This document shows positions 54,665 to 62,446 of a DNA stretch of 64,000 nt, piece by piece. The position numbers and the translations under genes were made by a program. Location of the stretch: assembly GCF_009796825.1 (NCBI RefSeq), contig NZ_CP047030.1, positions 1,277,501 to 1,341,500 of the forward strand. The letters are read 5' to 3'. Each line of letters starts with the position of its first letter. The first letter of the stretch is position 1. The notes beneath the pieces were generated by a model. It was given only the letters and a program-made list of their open reading frames with translations. It ran no database searches and was not told the origin of the DNA. The DNA is from Algibacter sp. L3A6 (lineage in GTDB: Bacteria; Bacteroidota; Bacteroidia; Flavobacteriales; Flavobacteriaceae).

Positions 54665-55798
54665 ATGATAAATAAACGCCTTCTCATAAAACATCTACTA
54701 GCTCACAATGACGAGAACAGTTTTTATGATAAAAAGCGAAAAATTGATATTGGACACAAAGAAGGAAAAGCGAAATTTTTAAAACACGTTTGTGCTTTAT
54801 CAAACAGTAACCCAAAAAACAACTCGTACATAGTTATAGGGGTTGAAGATGAAGACAATCAAATTATAGGTGTTGACTTTTTTGATGATAGTAAAATTCA
54901 GAATTTAATAAATGCCTATTTAACAAACCCTCCAATAGTACAATACGAAAACATTCCTTTTCCACACTTATCAGACCATAAAGTTGTTGGCTTAGTAACT
55001 ATTAGACCAACAGGGAAATTAACCTCTTTACGAAAAAACGTATGGAAATATTACGGAGGCTCTGTATTTTTTAGAGATGGAAGCATAAGCATGCCTAAAG
55101 TTTTCGATACGGATATTCAAGATGTGAATTCTAAAATTGTTGAGGCTATCGAAAAAAACGCTCAAAACAATATAGAACACACACTCGACGGCGTTTTCGA
55201 CTTCATGAAAAAACGTATAGATTACAATCCACAATATAAAGTATTTAAAGAGTATTTTGTAATGTGTTGGGCCGGACAAAAAAAAACAACAAAAGATCAA
55301 ATTTACTACTCCCGAGTTGATATTAAGCTTATAAACGAACAAGTGCTCTTGTTTTTTTCAGCATTAGATGAAGTCTCTATAAACATAACCGAAGATGCCT
55401 TCGAGATTATAGAATACGTTAATCTTGGGTTTCAAAACTCTAACAAATACTACCCTTTAGAAGAAACCATTATTAAATTTGAAAATAACGCCAGTTATAG
55501 CATTGAAACAAAACTTCTTTTTGAACCTCCTCAGTACGATAAAAAGATTTTACACCATATTTACAACACCAACAATGCCATCTTAGAAAAACTAAAAAAA
55601 GGAAACCTATTAACAAAAGCAGAAGAAACCGATCTAAAAAACTTACCTGTAACTTACTTAATCTGCTATTTAAATCTATTTCATGAAGCAATAGACAAAC
55701 TCAACGAAGCCAAGCCTTATTTAAAAATCTATAACGGAGAAATCTATACCTTATATAAAGAAACGATAAGGGTTTTAAGAAAAATTAAATACAGTTAA
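54665..55798 (+). CDS. AlbA_2/Schlafen-like ATP-binding domain protein
   Basis: 377 residues. The N-terminal 150 residues resemble the AlbA_2 (divergent AAA-4) domain: GKAKFLKHVCALSNSNPKNNSYIVIGVEDEDNQIIGVDFF and later LRKNVWKYYGGSVFFRDGS. The C-terminal 220 residues are helical and unassigned. AlbA_2 domains bind nucleic acid or nucleotide and occur in regulators and in some defence proteins. Last gene of a coupled three-gene unit whose joint function is unknown. Confidence 0.8.
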   Translation: MINKRLLIKHLLAHNDENSFYDKKRKIDIGHKEGKAKFLKHVCALSNSNPKNNSYIVIGVEDEDNQIIGVDFFDDSKIQNLINAYLTNPPIVQYENIPFPHLSDHKVVGLVTIRPTGKLTSLRKNVWKYYGGSVFFRDGSISMPKVFDTDIQDVNSKIVEAIEKNAQNNIEHTLDGVFDFMKKRIDYNPQYKVFKEYFVMCWAGQKKTTKDQIYYSRVDIKLINEQVLLFFSALDEVSINITEDAFEIIEYVNLGFQNSNKYYPLEETIIKFENNASYSIETKLLFEPPQYDKKILHHIYNTNNAILEKLKKGNLLTKAEETDLKNLPVTYLICYLNLFHEAIDKLNEAKPYLKIYNGEIYTLYKETIRVLRKIKYS

Positions 55799-55855
55799 AT
55801 CAAAGTTCTTAACCATATATTAACCTAGAAACTCATTTACTTCAAAAAATAATGC

Positions 55856-55863
55856 TATTTTTG
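55856..55863 (+). promoter_or_regulatory. Probable -7 box of the candidate small RNA
   Basis: TATTTTTG is an exact TAnnTTTG match, 55 bases after the AlbA_2 gene stop and about 30 bases before the hairpin at 55891. Confidence 0.5.
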
Positions 55864-55867
55864 TAAT

Positions 55868-55940
55868 GCTATTAATCTTTTTAAGATATAAACCTTGATT
55901 CTGTTTTTAATTTATTAAACACAGTTCAAGGTTTTTTTTT
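55868..55940 (+). ncRNA. Candidate small RNA ending in a strong intrinsic terminator
   Basis: A start about 5 bases after the -7 box would give a transcript of roughly 70 bases. Its 3' part folds into a long hairpin: AACCTTGA (55891-55898) with TCAAGGTT (55926-55933), CTGT with ACAG, and an AT-rich inner stem, followed by nine T residues. It could simply be the terminator of the AlbA_2 gene; the intervening exact promoter box favours a separate RNA. I do not recognise a known RNA family. Confidence 0.4.
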
Positions 55941-56137
55941 GCAAAAAAAAGAAATATAACCTCCTGTTTTTTAACAACAAAAATACTTTTCAACAAATAA
56001 AAGCGTTAATCTAATAAGATTTACGTAGTCTAAAACATGTATTTCACCGATGTTTCAAGTTGTTTTATGGATATATTTTTTTAATTTATAGATTTTATAC
56101 TTTGTAACTTGGCTTTTTTTAATATTTTTACAGCATA

Positions 56138-56329
56138 ATGACAATACAAAACAAAAGAATATTTGCCTCAATCTTATTTGTATTAATAAGTTTTGCATGC
56201 ACGGCTCAATCGATACCGCCGCCGCCATTAGCACCTGGACCTCCAGGACTACCTATTGACGGAGGAGTAATAGCAGGAGCATGTTTCGCTATATTTTATG
56301 GTGCAAAAAAACTATTAAAACGAAGCTAG
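56138..56329 (+). CDS. Small secreted protein with PID-CTERM-like sorting tail
   Basis: 63 residues: signal peptide (about 1-23, ILFVLISFACTAQS), a proline run (IPPPPLAPGPPGLP), the segment PIDGGVIAG, a short hydrophobic helix and a basic end (KKLLKRS). This signal-proline-PIDGG-helix-basic plan matches what I remember as the PID-CTERM putative sorting signal of Bacteroidota small proteins. Such proteins may be processed by an exosortase-like enzyme. The last 15 bases overlap the 3' end of the opposite riboflavin synthase gene. Its function is unknown. Confidence 0.8.
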   Translation: MTIQNKRIFASILFVLISFACTAQSIPPPPLAPGPPGLPIDGGVIAGACFAIFYGAKKLLKRS

Positions 56330-56902
56330 TTTAGCAACATACTTCCCTAATACATCAAATTCAAGATTAACCACAGTACCGTTTTTAAAGGTATTAAAAT
56401 TGGTATGCTCATAAGTGTAAGGAATAATAGCAACACTAAAACTATCTTTTTTAGAATTAACAACCGTTAAACTTGTACCATTTACGGTTACCGACCCTTT
56501 TTCAATAGTTAAGTTTTTATTTTCATCAAAATTATAACTAAAAGTAAATACCCAACTTCCGTTTGCTTCTTCAACATTTGTACAAACAGCAGTTTGATCT
56601 ACGTGTCCTTGAACAATATGTCCATCCAGACGATCACCCAGTTTCATGGCACGCTCTAAATTCACCTTATCATTAACTTTTAAAGTACTTAAATTTGTTT
56701 TATCAAGCGTTTCTTTAATTGCTGTAACGGTATATTCATCGTTATCTATAGCTACAACTGTTAAGCAAACTCCATTATGAGCCACACTTTGATCTATTTT
56801 TAATTCCGAAGTTATTCCGCTTTTAACGGTAATATGCAGATTATCTAATTCTTTTTTAAGGTTTGAAACTTCCCCTATATTTTCAATTATTCCGGTAAAC
56901 AT
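56315..56902 (-). CDS. ribE: Riboflavin synthase alpha chain
   Basis: It joins two 6,7-dimethyl-8-ribityllumazine molecules to make riboflavin. 195 residues in two similar lumazine-binding halves: MFTGIIENIGEV with SVAHNGVCLTV in the first, DGHIVQGHVDQ and GSVTVNGTSLTV in the second. The length is normal. No FMN riboswitch is visible upstream. It is divergent from pdxA, sharing a short region of about 75 bases for both promoters. Confidence 0.96.
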   Translation of the reverse strand: MFTGIIENIGEVSNLKKELDNLHITVKSGITSELKIDQSVAHNGVCLTVVAIDNDEYTVTAIKETLDKTNLSTLKVNDKVNLERAMKLGDRLDGHIVQGHVDQTAVCTNVEEANGSWVFTFSYNFDENKNLTIEKGSVTVNGTSLTVVNSKKDSFSVAIIPYTYEHTNFNTFKNGTVVNLEFDVLGKYVAKLASF

Positions 56903-56924
56903 AGTATTATCTGTTTATTTAGTT

Positions 56925-56932
56925 AAATTTGC
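56925..56932 (+). promoter_or_regulatory. Probable -7 promoter box of pdxA
   Basis: TAAATTTG matches TAnnTTTG. It lies about 45 bases before the pdxA ATG, in the short gap shared with ribE. Coordinates are good to within a base or two. Confidence 0.45.
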
Positions 56933-56978
56933 AACAGCAATTGAATTTCAAAATTACAAACAAAAGTTGTCTTTTTTA

Positions 56979-58049
56979 ATGAAGCAAGCAGAAAATATAA
57001 TAGTAGGAATATCTATAGGAGACCTAAATGGTATTGGTGGAGAAATTGTTTTAAAAACTTTTGAAGACGAAAGAATTTTAGATTTCTGTACACCAGTTAT
57101 TTTTGCATCTATTAAAGTAATGAGTTTTTTAAAAACCCATTTTAACTCAAACATAAACTTTCATAGCATAAATAGCGTCAATCAAATTACTATAGGAAAG
57201 GTAAACGTGTTTAATACATGGAAAGAGCCTGTAAAAATTAATTTTGGTCAAGAAGATTTAAAAATCGGCGAATTTGCAGTAAAATCTTTAGCATCGGCAA
57301 CTCAAGCCTTAAAAAATGGTGATGTTGATGTATTAGTTACAGCACCAATCAACAAGCACAATATACAGTCTGAAGAATTTAATTTTCCAGGACACACCGA
57401 TTATTTAGCACAAGAATTGGAAGGCGAAAGCTTAATGTTTATGGTAACGGATACGCTTAGAGTTGGCTTACTTACAGATCATGTTCCTGTAAAAGATGTT
57501 TCAACACATATTACAACCGAATTAATTCAGCAAAAAATAGCAACGGTATATAAATCCTTACTAACAGATTTCAATATACAAAAACCAAAAATTGCTGTTT
57601 TAGGTATTAATCCACATACTGGAGACAACGGTGTTATCGGTAGTGAAGATGATGATGTATTAAGACCAACATTGAAAAAAATTAAAGAATCGGGCAAACT
57701 CGTTTACGGTCCTTATGCTGCCGACAGCTTTTTCGGATCCGATAATTATAAAAATTTCGATGCTATAATTGCATCATACCACGATCAAGGCTTAATACCT
57801 TTTAAAACATTATCATTTGGCCAAGGTGTTAACTTTACAGCTGGATTAAATAAAATTCGCACTTCACCAGACCATGGTACTGCTTATGAAATTGCAGGAA
57901 AAGGTGATGCAGATGAAAACTCATTTAAAGAAGCCTTGTTTAGCGCATTAAAAATATACAAGAACCGAAGTGAATTTGAAGAGCTAACTTCAAACCCATT
58001 AAAAAAAGCACCAAGAAACGAGCGCAGTAAAAACTATAAGGACAGGTAG
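56979..58049 (+). CDS. pdxA: 4-hydroxythreonine-4-phosphate dehydrogenase
   Basis: An oxidoreductase of pyridoxal phosphate (vitamin B6) synthesis. 356 residues from the ATG at 56979 (MKQAENIIVGISIGDLNGIGGEI); a TTG four codons earlier is less likely. Metal-binding histidines are in PGHTDYLA, INPHTGDNG and YHDQGLIPFK, as in the family. First gene of a plus-strand series continuing with the DUF177 gene, rpmF, fabH, accB and accC, an order common in Bacteroidota. Confidence 0.96.
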   Translation: MKQAENIIVGISIGDLNGIGGEIVLKTFEDERILDFCTPVIFASIKVMSFLKTHFNSNINFHSINSVNQITIGKVNVFNTWKEPVKINFGQEDLKIGEFAVKSLASATQALKNGDVDVLVTAPINKHNIQSEEFNFPGHTDYLAQELEGESLMFMVTDTLRVGLLTDHVPVKDVSTHITTELIQQKIATVYKSLLTDFNIQKPKIAVLGINPHTGDNGVIGSEDDDVLRPTLKKIKESGKLVYGPYAADSFFGSDNYKNFDAIIASYHDQGLIPFKTLSFGQGVNFTAGLNKIRTSPDHGTAYEIAGKGDADENSFKEALFSALKIYKNRSEFEELTSNPLKKAPRNERSKNYKDR

Positions 58050-58149
58050 TAAGTAGCTGTTTTCCACAGCAAATACGCTGTATTGCAACATAAAAGAAAG
58101 ATATAAACAAAAAAATGTTTATAAGTAACGCCACGTAAATAAAAATTTA

Positions 58150-58157
58150 TATATTTG
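58150..58157 (+). promoter_or_regulatory. Probable -7 promoter box of the DUF177-rpmF pair
   Basis: TATATTTG matches TAnnTTTG exactly and lies 22 bases before the ATG at 58180. Confidence 0.55.
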
Positions 58158-58179
58158 CAGGCTCAAAATAGAAGTGATA

Positions 58180-58722
58180 ATGAAGCCATTAAAAGAGTTT
58201 ACAATTCCATTTGTAGGGTTAAAGATCGGCAAACATCAATTTAATTTTGATATTAAAGAAACGTTCTTTGAACATTTTGAGTATGAAGATTTTAACAGTG
58301 TAAACGTTAAAGCTGATGTGATTTTAGAAAAAAAATCGACATTGCTTGAATTGAACTTTAAAATCTCTGGTTCTGTTAACGTAAATTGCGATTTAACAAA
58401 CGAACCTTACGACCAGATTATTGAAAACGATTTCAATTTAGTAGTTAATTTTGGTGAAGAATATAACGATGAAAACATCGATATTCTAATATTACCTCAC
58501 GGTACCTACGAAATTAGCTTACAGCAATACATTTATGAACTAATTGTATTAGCAGTACCAATTAAACGTGTTCACCCTGGTGTAGAAGATGGAACATTAG
58601 ATTCCGACATACTTGAAAAATTAGAAGAATTAAGCCCTGGGCTTAAAGAAAAAAACGAACAAAACGAGGATGATATAGATCCTCGCTGGAATACATTAAA
58701 GAAATTATTAACGGATAAATAA
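58180..58722 (+). CDS. DUF177 (YceD) family protein
   Basis: 180 residues from the ATG at 58180 (MKPLKEFTIPFVGLKIG); a GTG two codons upstream is less likely. The family domain is seen in the stretch from VNCDLTNEPYDQ to VHPGVEDGTLD; the family's usual cysteine pair is reduced to one. YceD proteins are linked to 23S rRNA accumulation and sit before rpmF in most bacteria, as here (9-base gap). Confidence 0.92.
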   Translation: MKPLKEFTIPFVGLKIGKHQFNFDIKETFFEHFEYEDFNSVNVKADVILEKKSTLLELNFKISGSVNVNCDLTNEPYDQIIENDFNLVVNFGEEYNDENIDILILPHGTYEISLQQYIYELIVLAVPIKRVHPGVEDGTLDSDILEKLEELSPGLKEKNEQNEDDIDPRWNTLKKLLTDK

Positions 58723-58731
58723 ACATATAAA

Positions 58732-58932
58732 ATGGCACATCCTAAAAGAAAAATCTCGAAAACAAGAAGAGATAAAAGAAGAACACATTACAAAGCAACT
58801 GCGCCACAGATTGCTACTTGCCCTACAACAGGTGAGCCTCATTTATACCACAGAGCACATTGGCATGAAGGTAAATTATACTATAGAGGTCAAGTATTAA
58901 TTGACAACTCAGAAGTAGAAAACGTAGCATAA
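58732..58932 (+). CDS. rpmF: 50S ribosomal protein L32
   Basis: 66 residues, starting MAHPKRKISKTRRDKRR, the usual L32 opening. The zinc ribbon of many L32 proteins is mostly lost: only one cysteine (ATCPTTGE) is present. This is a zinc-free form, as in other Bacteroidota. It is 9 bases after the DUF177 gene and ends in a terminator, so the two form a unit separate from fabH. Confidence 0.98.
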   Translation: MAHPKRKISKTRRDKRRTHYKATAPQIATCPTTGEPHLYHRAHWHEGKLYYRGQVLIDNSEVENVA

Positions 58933-58952
58933 TAACTATGCACGCATATAAT

Positions 58953-58980
58953 AAAACACTCATTTATGAGTGTTTTTTTT
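58953..58980 (+). terminator. Terminator of rpmF
   Basis: AAAACACTCA and TGAGTGTTTT form a 10-base stem around TTTA, followed by more T residues, 20 bases after the rpmF stop. Confidence 0.9.
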
Positions 58981-59112
58981 ATGAAATGACTTTTCGAATA
59001 GCAAAAAAACGTAAATTGCGTAAAATTCCACTCAATTTGCGTGGTTTTTAAAACAATTTTGAGCGTTTTTGTTCAATTTTAATGATTTTTCAGTCAAACC
59101 AACTAAAAAGTT

Positions 59113-60111
59113 ATGAGTAAAATCTCTGCAGCCATTACAGCTGTTGGCGCTTATGTGCCCGAATACGTATTAACCAATCAGATCCTTGAAACGATGGTTG
59201 ATACAAATGATGAATGGATTACTTCTAGAACAGGAATTAAAGAACGTCGTATTCTAAAAGACGACGGTAAGGGTACCTCGTACCTAGCTATAAAAGCTGC
59301 CCAAGACCTTATTAATAAAAAAGGTATTGATCCAAAAGATATAGAACTTGTTATAGTTGCTACGGCAACTCCAGATATGAAAGCTGCCTCTACGGCATCA
59401 TTTACAGCCTCAGAAATTGGTGCTATAAATGCTTTTTCTTTCGATATGGATGCAGCATGTTCTAGTTTCTTATTTGGTATGTCTGTTGCTGCTAGTTATA
59501 TTGAAACTGGCCGTTACAAAAATGTATTATTAATTGGAGCCGATAAAATGTCTTCAATTATTAATTATAAAGACAGAGCTACTTGTATTATTTTTGGCGA
59601 TGGAGCTGGAGCCGTTCTTTTTGAACCAAACGAAGAAAGCCTAGGTTTACAAGATGAGTATTTAAGAAGTGACGGAACCGGTCGTGAGTTTTTACAAGCT
59701 ACTTACGGAGGATCATCACATGCCTTAACTCATGAAATATTAGACGAGGGTGGACATTACGCTTTTCAAGAAGGTAGAACCGTATTTAAAAACGCTGTTT
59801 TTAATATGGCCGATGCTGCCGAAAAAATATTAAAGCGTAACAACTTAAATAAAGACACTGTAGATTGGTTAGCCGCGCATCAAGCAAACAAACGTATTAT
59901 TGATGCTACAGCAAACCGTATGGATCTAGCACCTGAAAAGGTTATGTCAAACATAGAAAAATACGGTAACACAACATCTGCAACCCTTCCATTGTTAATA
60001 AATGATTACGAATCACAACTTAAAAAAGGAGATAATGTTATCTTTGCCGCTTTTGGAGGCGGATTTAACTGGGGTTCTATTTATTTAAAATGGGCATATA
60101 ACACAAAGTAA
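59113..60111 (+). CDS. fabH: Beta-ketoacyl-ACP synthase III
   Basis: It condenses acetyl-CoA (or a branched starter) with malonyl-ACP to begin fatty-acid synthesis. 332 residues; catalytic C116 in DAACSSF, a histidine in AAHQANKRI and an asparagine in GNTTSAT complete the triad. Flavobacteria make branched fatty acids, so branched acyl-CoA starters are likely (inference). It is followed by accB (25 bases) and accC, which supply malonyl-CoA. Confidence 0.96.
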   Translation: MSKISAAITAVGAYVPEYVLTNQILETMVDTNDEWITSRTGIKERRILKDDGKGTSYLAIKAAQDLINKKGIDPKDIELVIVATATPDMKAASTASFTASEIGAINAFSFDMDAACSSFLFGMSVAASYIETGRYKNVLLIGADKMSSIINYKDRATCIIFGDGAGAVLFEPNEESLGLQDEYLRSDGTGREFLQATYGGSSHALTHEILDEGGHYAFQEGRTVFKNAVFNMADAAEKILKRNNLNKDTVDWLAAHQANKRIIDATANRMDLAPEKVMSNIEKYGNTTSATLPLLINDYESQLKKGDNVIFAAFGGGFNWGSIYLKWAYNTK

Positions 60112-60136
60112 TAACCAACCTTTAAATACCGAAATT

Positions 60137-60616
60137 ATGGATATAAAAGAGATTCAAAACTTAATCAAATTTGTTGCAAAATCTGGAGCAAGCGAGGTTA
60201 AACTAGAAATGGATGATATTAAAATCACCATTAGAACAGGTTCAGAGTCCGATACAACTATCGTGCACCAAGTTCCTGCAACTCATCAAATGCCACAAAT
60301 AGCACAACCATTAGCAGCACCTGCACAAGCAGAAGCAGCCGCTCCTGTTGCAGCGCCGGCAGACGAAGATTCAAAATATATAACTATTAAGTCACCAATT
60401 ATTGGTACATTCTATAGAAAACCATCACCAGATAAACCTTTATTTGTTGAAGTAGGTCAAACTATTGCAGAAGGTGACGTACTTTGTATTATTGAAGCTA
60501 TGAAACTTTTCAATGAAATTGAATCTGAAGTTTCTGGTAAAATAGTAAAAATATTAGTGGACGATTCTTCACCAGTAGAATTCGATCAACCTTTATTCTT
60601 AGTAGATCCATCTTAA
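60137..60616 (+). CDS. accB: Biotin carboxyl carrier protein of acetyl-CoA carboxylase
   Basis: 159 residues. A short N-terminal helical part is followed by an alanine/proline/glutamine-rich linker (about 46-78) and the biotinyl domain (80-159). The biotin-acceptor lysine is K123 in EAMKLFNE. It carries carboxybiotin between biotin carboxylase and carboxyltransferase. It is 91 bases before accC, in a gap with a heptamer repeat. Confidence 0.97.
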   Translation: MDIKEIQNLIKFVAKSGASEVKLEMDDIKITIRTGSESDTTIVHQVPATHQMPQIAQPLAAPAQAEAAAPVAAPADEDSKYITIKSPIIGTFYRKPSPDKPLFVEVGQTIAEGDVLCIIEAMKLFNEIESEVSGKIVKILVDDSSPVEFDQPLFLVDPS

Positions 60617-60620
60617 TTTG

Positions 60621-60648
60621 AAGTTTAAAGTTTAAAGTCTAAAGTCTA
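60621..60648. repeat. Heptamer direct repeat between accB and accC
   Basis: AAGTTTA, AAGTTTA, AAGTCTA and AAGTCTA in exact tandem, four bases after the accB stop. A looser set of CATAAAC/TTAAACTC words follows up to accC. Confidence 0.7.
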
Positions 60649-60707
60649 GCACCACGTGTTAAACTTATATTCTCATAAACCATAAACTCTTAAACTCATA
60701 AAAAGAT

Positions 60708-62060
60708 ATGTTTAAAAAAATATTGATTGCCAATAGAGGCGAAATAGCACTACGTGTTATTAGAACCTGTAAAGAAATGGGCATAAAAACGGTTGCAGTA
60801 TATTCTACTGCAGATGCCGAAAGTTTACACGTAAAATTTGCAGACGAAGCCGTATGTATTGGCCCAGCAGCAAGTAGCGAGTCTTACTTAAAAATGTCAA
60901 ATATTATATCTGCGGCAGAAATAACAAACGCAGACGCTATCCACCCAGGATACGGTTTTTTATCAGAAAACGCTAAGTTTTCTAAAATATGTGAAGAACA
61001 CGGTATCAAATTCATTGGTGCATCTCCAGAGATGATCGATAGAATGGGAGATAAAGCAAACGCTAAAGAAACCATGAAAGCTGCCGGTGTACCTTGTGTA
61101 CCAGGAAGTGAAGGTATTATTGAATCCTTTGAAGATTGCATACGTGTAGCCGAAGAAACTGGTTACCCTGTAATGTTAAAAGCCTCTGCCGGTGGTGGTG
61201 GTAAAGGTATGCGTGGCGTTTTTAAACCAGAAGATCTTAAAGATGCCTGGGATTCTGCTAGACAAGAATCTAAAGCAGCCTTTGGAAATGATGATATGTA
61301 CATGGAGAAACTTATTGAAGAGCCTCGCCATATCGAAATTCAAATTGTAGGCGATTCTAATGGTAAAGCCTGTCACTTATCAGAAAGAGACTGCTCTATT
61401 CAACGTCGTCACCAAAAATTAACCGAAGAAGTTCCATCGCCATTCATGACGACAGCTTTACGTAAAAAAATGGGAGAAGCTGCCGTAAAAGCAGCCGAAT
61501 ATATTAAATACGAAGGCGCCGGAACTATAGAATTTTTAGTAGATAAGCACCGTAACTTCTACTTCATGGAAATGAACACTCGTATCCAAGTAGAACACCC
61601 AATTACAGAGCAAGTAATCGATTTCGATTTAATTCGTGAGCAAATTTTAGTAGCTGCAGGCGTGCCAATTTCAGGTAAAAACTACACACCAAAATTACAC
61701 TCTATAGAATGCCGTATTAATGCTGAAGACCCGTTTAACAACTTTAGACCTTCGCCAGGATTAATAACCACACTACACGCCCCTGGAGGCCATGGTGTGC
61801 GCTTAGACACACACGTTTACGCAGGTTACTCTATTCCACCAAACTACGATTCTATGATTGCAAAGTTAATTACAACAGCTCAAACTAGAGAAGAAGCCAT
61901 TAATAAAATGAAACGTGCGTTAGATGAATTCGTTATCGAAGGCATCAAAACAACCATCCCGTTCCATAGACAATTAATGGATCATCCAGATTATTTGGCT
62001 GGTAACTATACCACTGCCTTCATGGAAGATTTTGTTATGCAAAAACAAATTGAAGAATAA
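60708..62060 (+). CDS. accC: Biotin carboxylase subunit of acetyl-CoA carboxylase
   Basis: 450 residues of the ATP-grasp family: MFKKILIANRGEIALRVIRTCKE start, glycine-rich ATP loop SAGGGGKGMRG (about 160-170), ERDCSIQRRHQKL, and EMNTRIQVEHPITE near 290 with metal-binding glutamate and asparagine. It uses bicarbonate and ATP to carboxylate biotin on AccB. Its terminator follows 6 bases after the stop. Confidence 0.98.
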   Translation: MFKKILIANRGEIALRVIRTCKEMGIKTVAVYSTADAESLHVKFADEAVCIGPAASSESYLKMSNIISAAEITNADAIHPGYGFLSENAKFSKICEEHGIKFIGASPEMIDRMGDKANAKETMKAAGVPCVPGSEGIIESFEDCIRVAEETGYPVMLKASAGGGGKGMRGVFKPEDLKDAWDSARQESKAAFGNDDMYMEKLIEEPRHIEIQIVGDSNGKACHLSERDCSIQRRHQKLTEEVPSPFMTTALRKKMGEAAVKAAEYIKYEGAGTIEFLVDKHRNFYFMEMNTRIQVEHPITEQVIDFDLIREQILVAAGVPISGKNYTPKLHSIECRINAEDPFNNFRPSPGLITTLHAPGGHGVRLDTHVYAGYSIPPNYDSMIAKLITTAQTREEAINKMKRALDEFVIEGIKTTIPFHRQLMDHPDYLAGNYTTAFMEDFVMQKQIEE

Positions 62061-62066
62061 ATAATT

Positions 62067-62095
62067 AAAACTCCGGAAATCATTTTCGGAGTTTT
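62067..62095 (+). terminator. Terminator of accC
   Basis: AAAACTCCGGAAA (62067-62079) pairs with TTTTCGGAGTTTT (62083-62095) with one G-U wobble and a 3-base loop, followed by T residues. Confidence 0.9.
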
Positions 62096-62118
62096 TTTGG
62101 TTAAAACCTAAAGTATTA

Positions 62119-62278
62119 TTTGGGCGTTACCGCAAGGGTCGGGCTTTCCGCTATATCTTTATTTGTGCAAATCCGTATCAGAAACTAGCAACATTTTTCA
62201 CATCTCCTAAAAGTCTCAATACCAAATTTTAGGTCTTTTTAGCACAAAAAAGGATGCCGCATCAATCCCTAACGCAAA
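62119..62278. repeat. Dispersed palindromic intergenic repeat, copy 2
   Basis: It shares with copy 1 the 5' end TTTGGGCGTTACC, the AAGGGTCGGGCT block and the 3' end TCCCTAACGCAAA. The core is longer and different: CTTTATTTGTGC (62157-62168) pairs with GCACAAAAAAGG (62242-62253) with one mismatch and one wobble, and the 70-base loop contains CCTAAAA / TTTTAGG. Confidence 0.8.
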
Positions 62279-62446
62279 TTTAGGCTACATCAAAAAACAG
62301 TAAATTAATAAGATACAACTGTCGTGTAGCGTAAAAAAATCAACTCATTTACCAGAATAACTACGGCATTTACAAAACCTCATAAGCATCTACAATATTC
62401 CAATAAAAAATATACTATTTTAGTTGCCCGGAATACGCAGAAACCA

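Larger units (their letters stand above)
55799..56137. other. Intergenic region with candidate small RNA and leader of a small secreted protein
   Basis: 339 bases without a convincing ORF. The left half has a -7 box (55856-55863) and a strong hairpin with a T run. The right half leads into the small protein at 56138; TATACTTTG (about 56098-56106) is close to a -7 box. The rest is AT-rich with nothing recognisable. Confidence 0.5.
62061..62446. other. Intergenic region with terminator and dispersed repeat
   Basis: 386 bases: the accC terminator (62067-62095), a copy of the dispersed palindromic repeat (62119-62278) and an AT-rich promoter-like stretch before the gene at 62447. No ORF with coding character. 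Confidence 0.6.

Noticed and set aside
56903..56978. FMN riboswitch before riboflavin synthase
   Set aside because: The divergent gap to pdxA is about 75 bases and lacks the conserved FMN aptamer blocks.
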